Source: Sapria himalayana
Taxonomy: Eukaryota > Streptophyta > Magnoliopsida > Malpighiales > Rafflesiaceae
DNA length: 64,000 bases
NCBI GenBank assembly: GCA_029783825.1
Contig: JAREIK010017923.1
Location: forward strand, 1 to 64,000
Direction of reading: 5' to 3'
The notes beneath the pieces are model-generated. The model searched no databases. It worked only from the letters and a program-made list of their open reading frames with translations, and was not told the origin of the DNA. Positions 63,848 through 64,000 of the stretch are shown in pieces (within the stretch, counting starts at the first letter, position 1; every line of letters begins with the position of its first letter). The translations under genes and the position numbers were made by a program.

Positions 63848-64000
63848 TAGAGGTGTCAATTAGGCTAGGCCGGCCCGGTCCTGCATGAGGCACAACATGA
63901 TTTGGCTGTCCCTGGGCCGACATGGCATGCTACTATGATGTGCATGGGCCCGTGCCGGTCACACCCTCGGCACCGGTCGTGCCCAGCCTAGCCGAGGAAA
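63848..64000 (+). mobile_element. Terminus of a second hAT element (continues beyond window)
   Basis: TAGAGGTGTCAATTAGG starts directly after the GATA array. It is followed by GC-rich sequence with GGCACAACATGA, GACATGGCATG and GCCTAGCC motifs matching the ends of the hAT at 43322-46771. Confidence 0.75.

Overview
This is repeat-dominated nuclear DNA from a flowering plant. I did not find one intact, evidently functional host gene in the 64 kb. The plant origin rests on the element families: En/Spm-type CACTA transposons with CACTACAAGAAA ends, a plant-mobile-domain (PMD) gene riding on a Mutator-like element, a RICESLEEPER-type hAT, and fragments whose closest recalled relatives are plant ARF1, SmF, enolase, SDF2-like and topoisomerase II proteins. 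The species cannot be fixed from the sequence alone.

Layout. 1-1321: degenerate GATA array. 1322-5365: a CACTA left arm joined to a Mutator-like remnant (terminal repeats, decayed PMD gene and the transposase zinc knuckle, genes on the minus strand). 5366-15020: about 9.7 kb of TATC array, the opposite orientation. 15021-40957: CACTA element A, split by the complete 18.2 kb CACTA element B (20331-38574, TTT duplication on both sides). B carries decayed TNP2 and TNPA-like genes, an 8 kb AT-rich interior with a ~769 bp tandem repeat, an ARF1 retrocopy with a 15 bp target duplication, and the last exon of a captured SmF gene. The right part of A carries topoisomerase II and SDF2-like fragments. 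40958-43207: GATA array. 43208-55230: CACTA element C, in reverse orientation, carrying a decayed TNPA-like gene, enolase-like fragments, a four-exon SmF pseudogene, and later insertions (a hAT at 43322-46771, a Mutator-like element with ~150 bp inverted repeats at 47825-49707 inside an SmF intron, and a probable copia LTR end). 55231-63847: GATA array with a ~1.3 kb higher-order duplication. 63848 to the end: start of a second hAT.

How it fits together. A, B and C belong to one CACTA family, sharing subterminal TAGCTA/GCGACGG motifs and homologous arms. B and C share a host-gene capture: C keeps the SmF exons and B keeps only the last one, because about 5 kb present in C is missing in B. All coding regions are broken by stops or frameshifts, so mobilisation would need proteins supplied from elsewhere. 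The tetranucleotide arrays occupy about 22 kb and their boundaries fall repeatedly at transposon ends. The many [12 protein letters not shown] open frames in them are an effect of the repeat, not genes.
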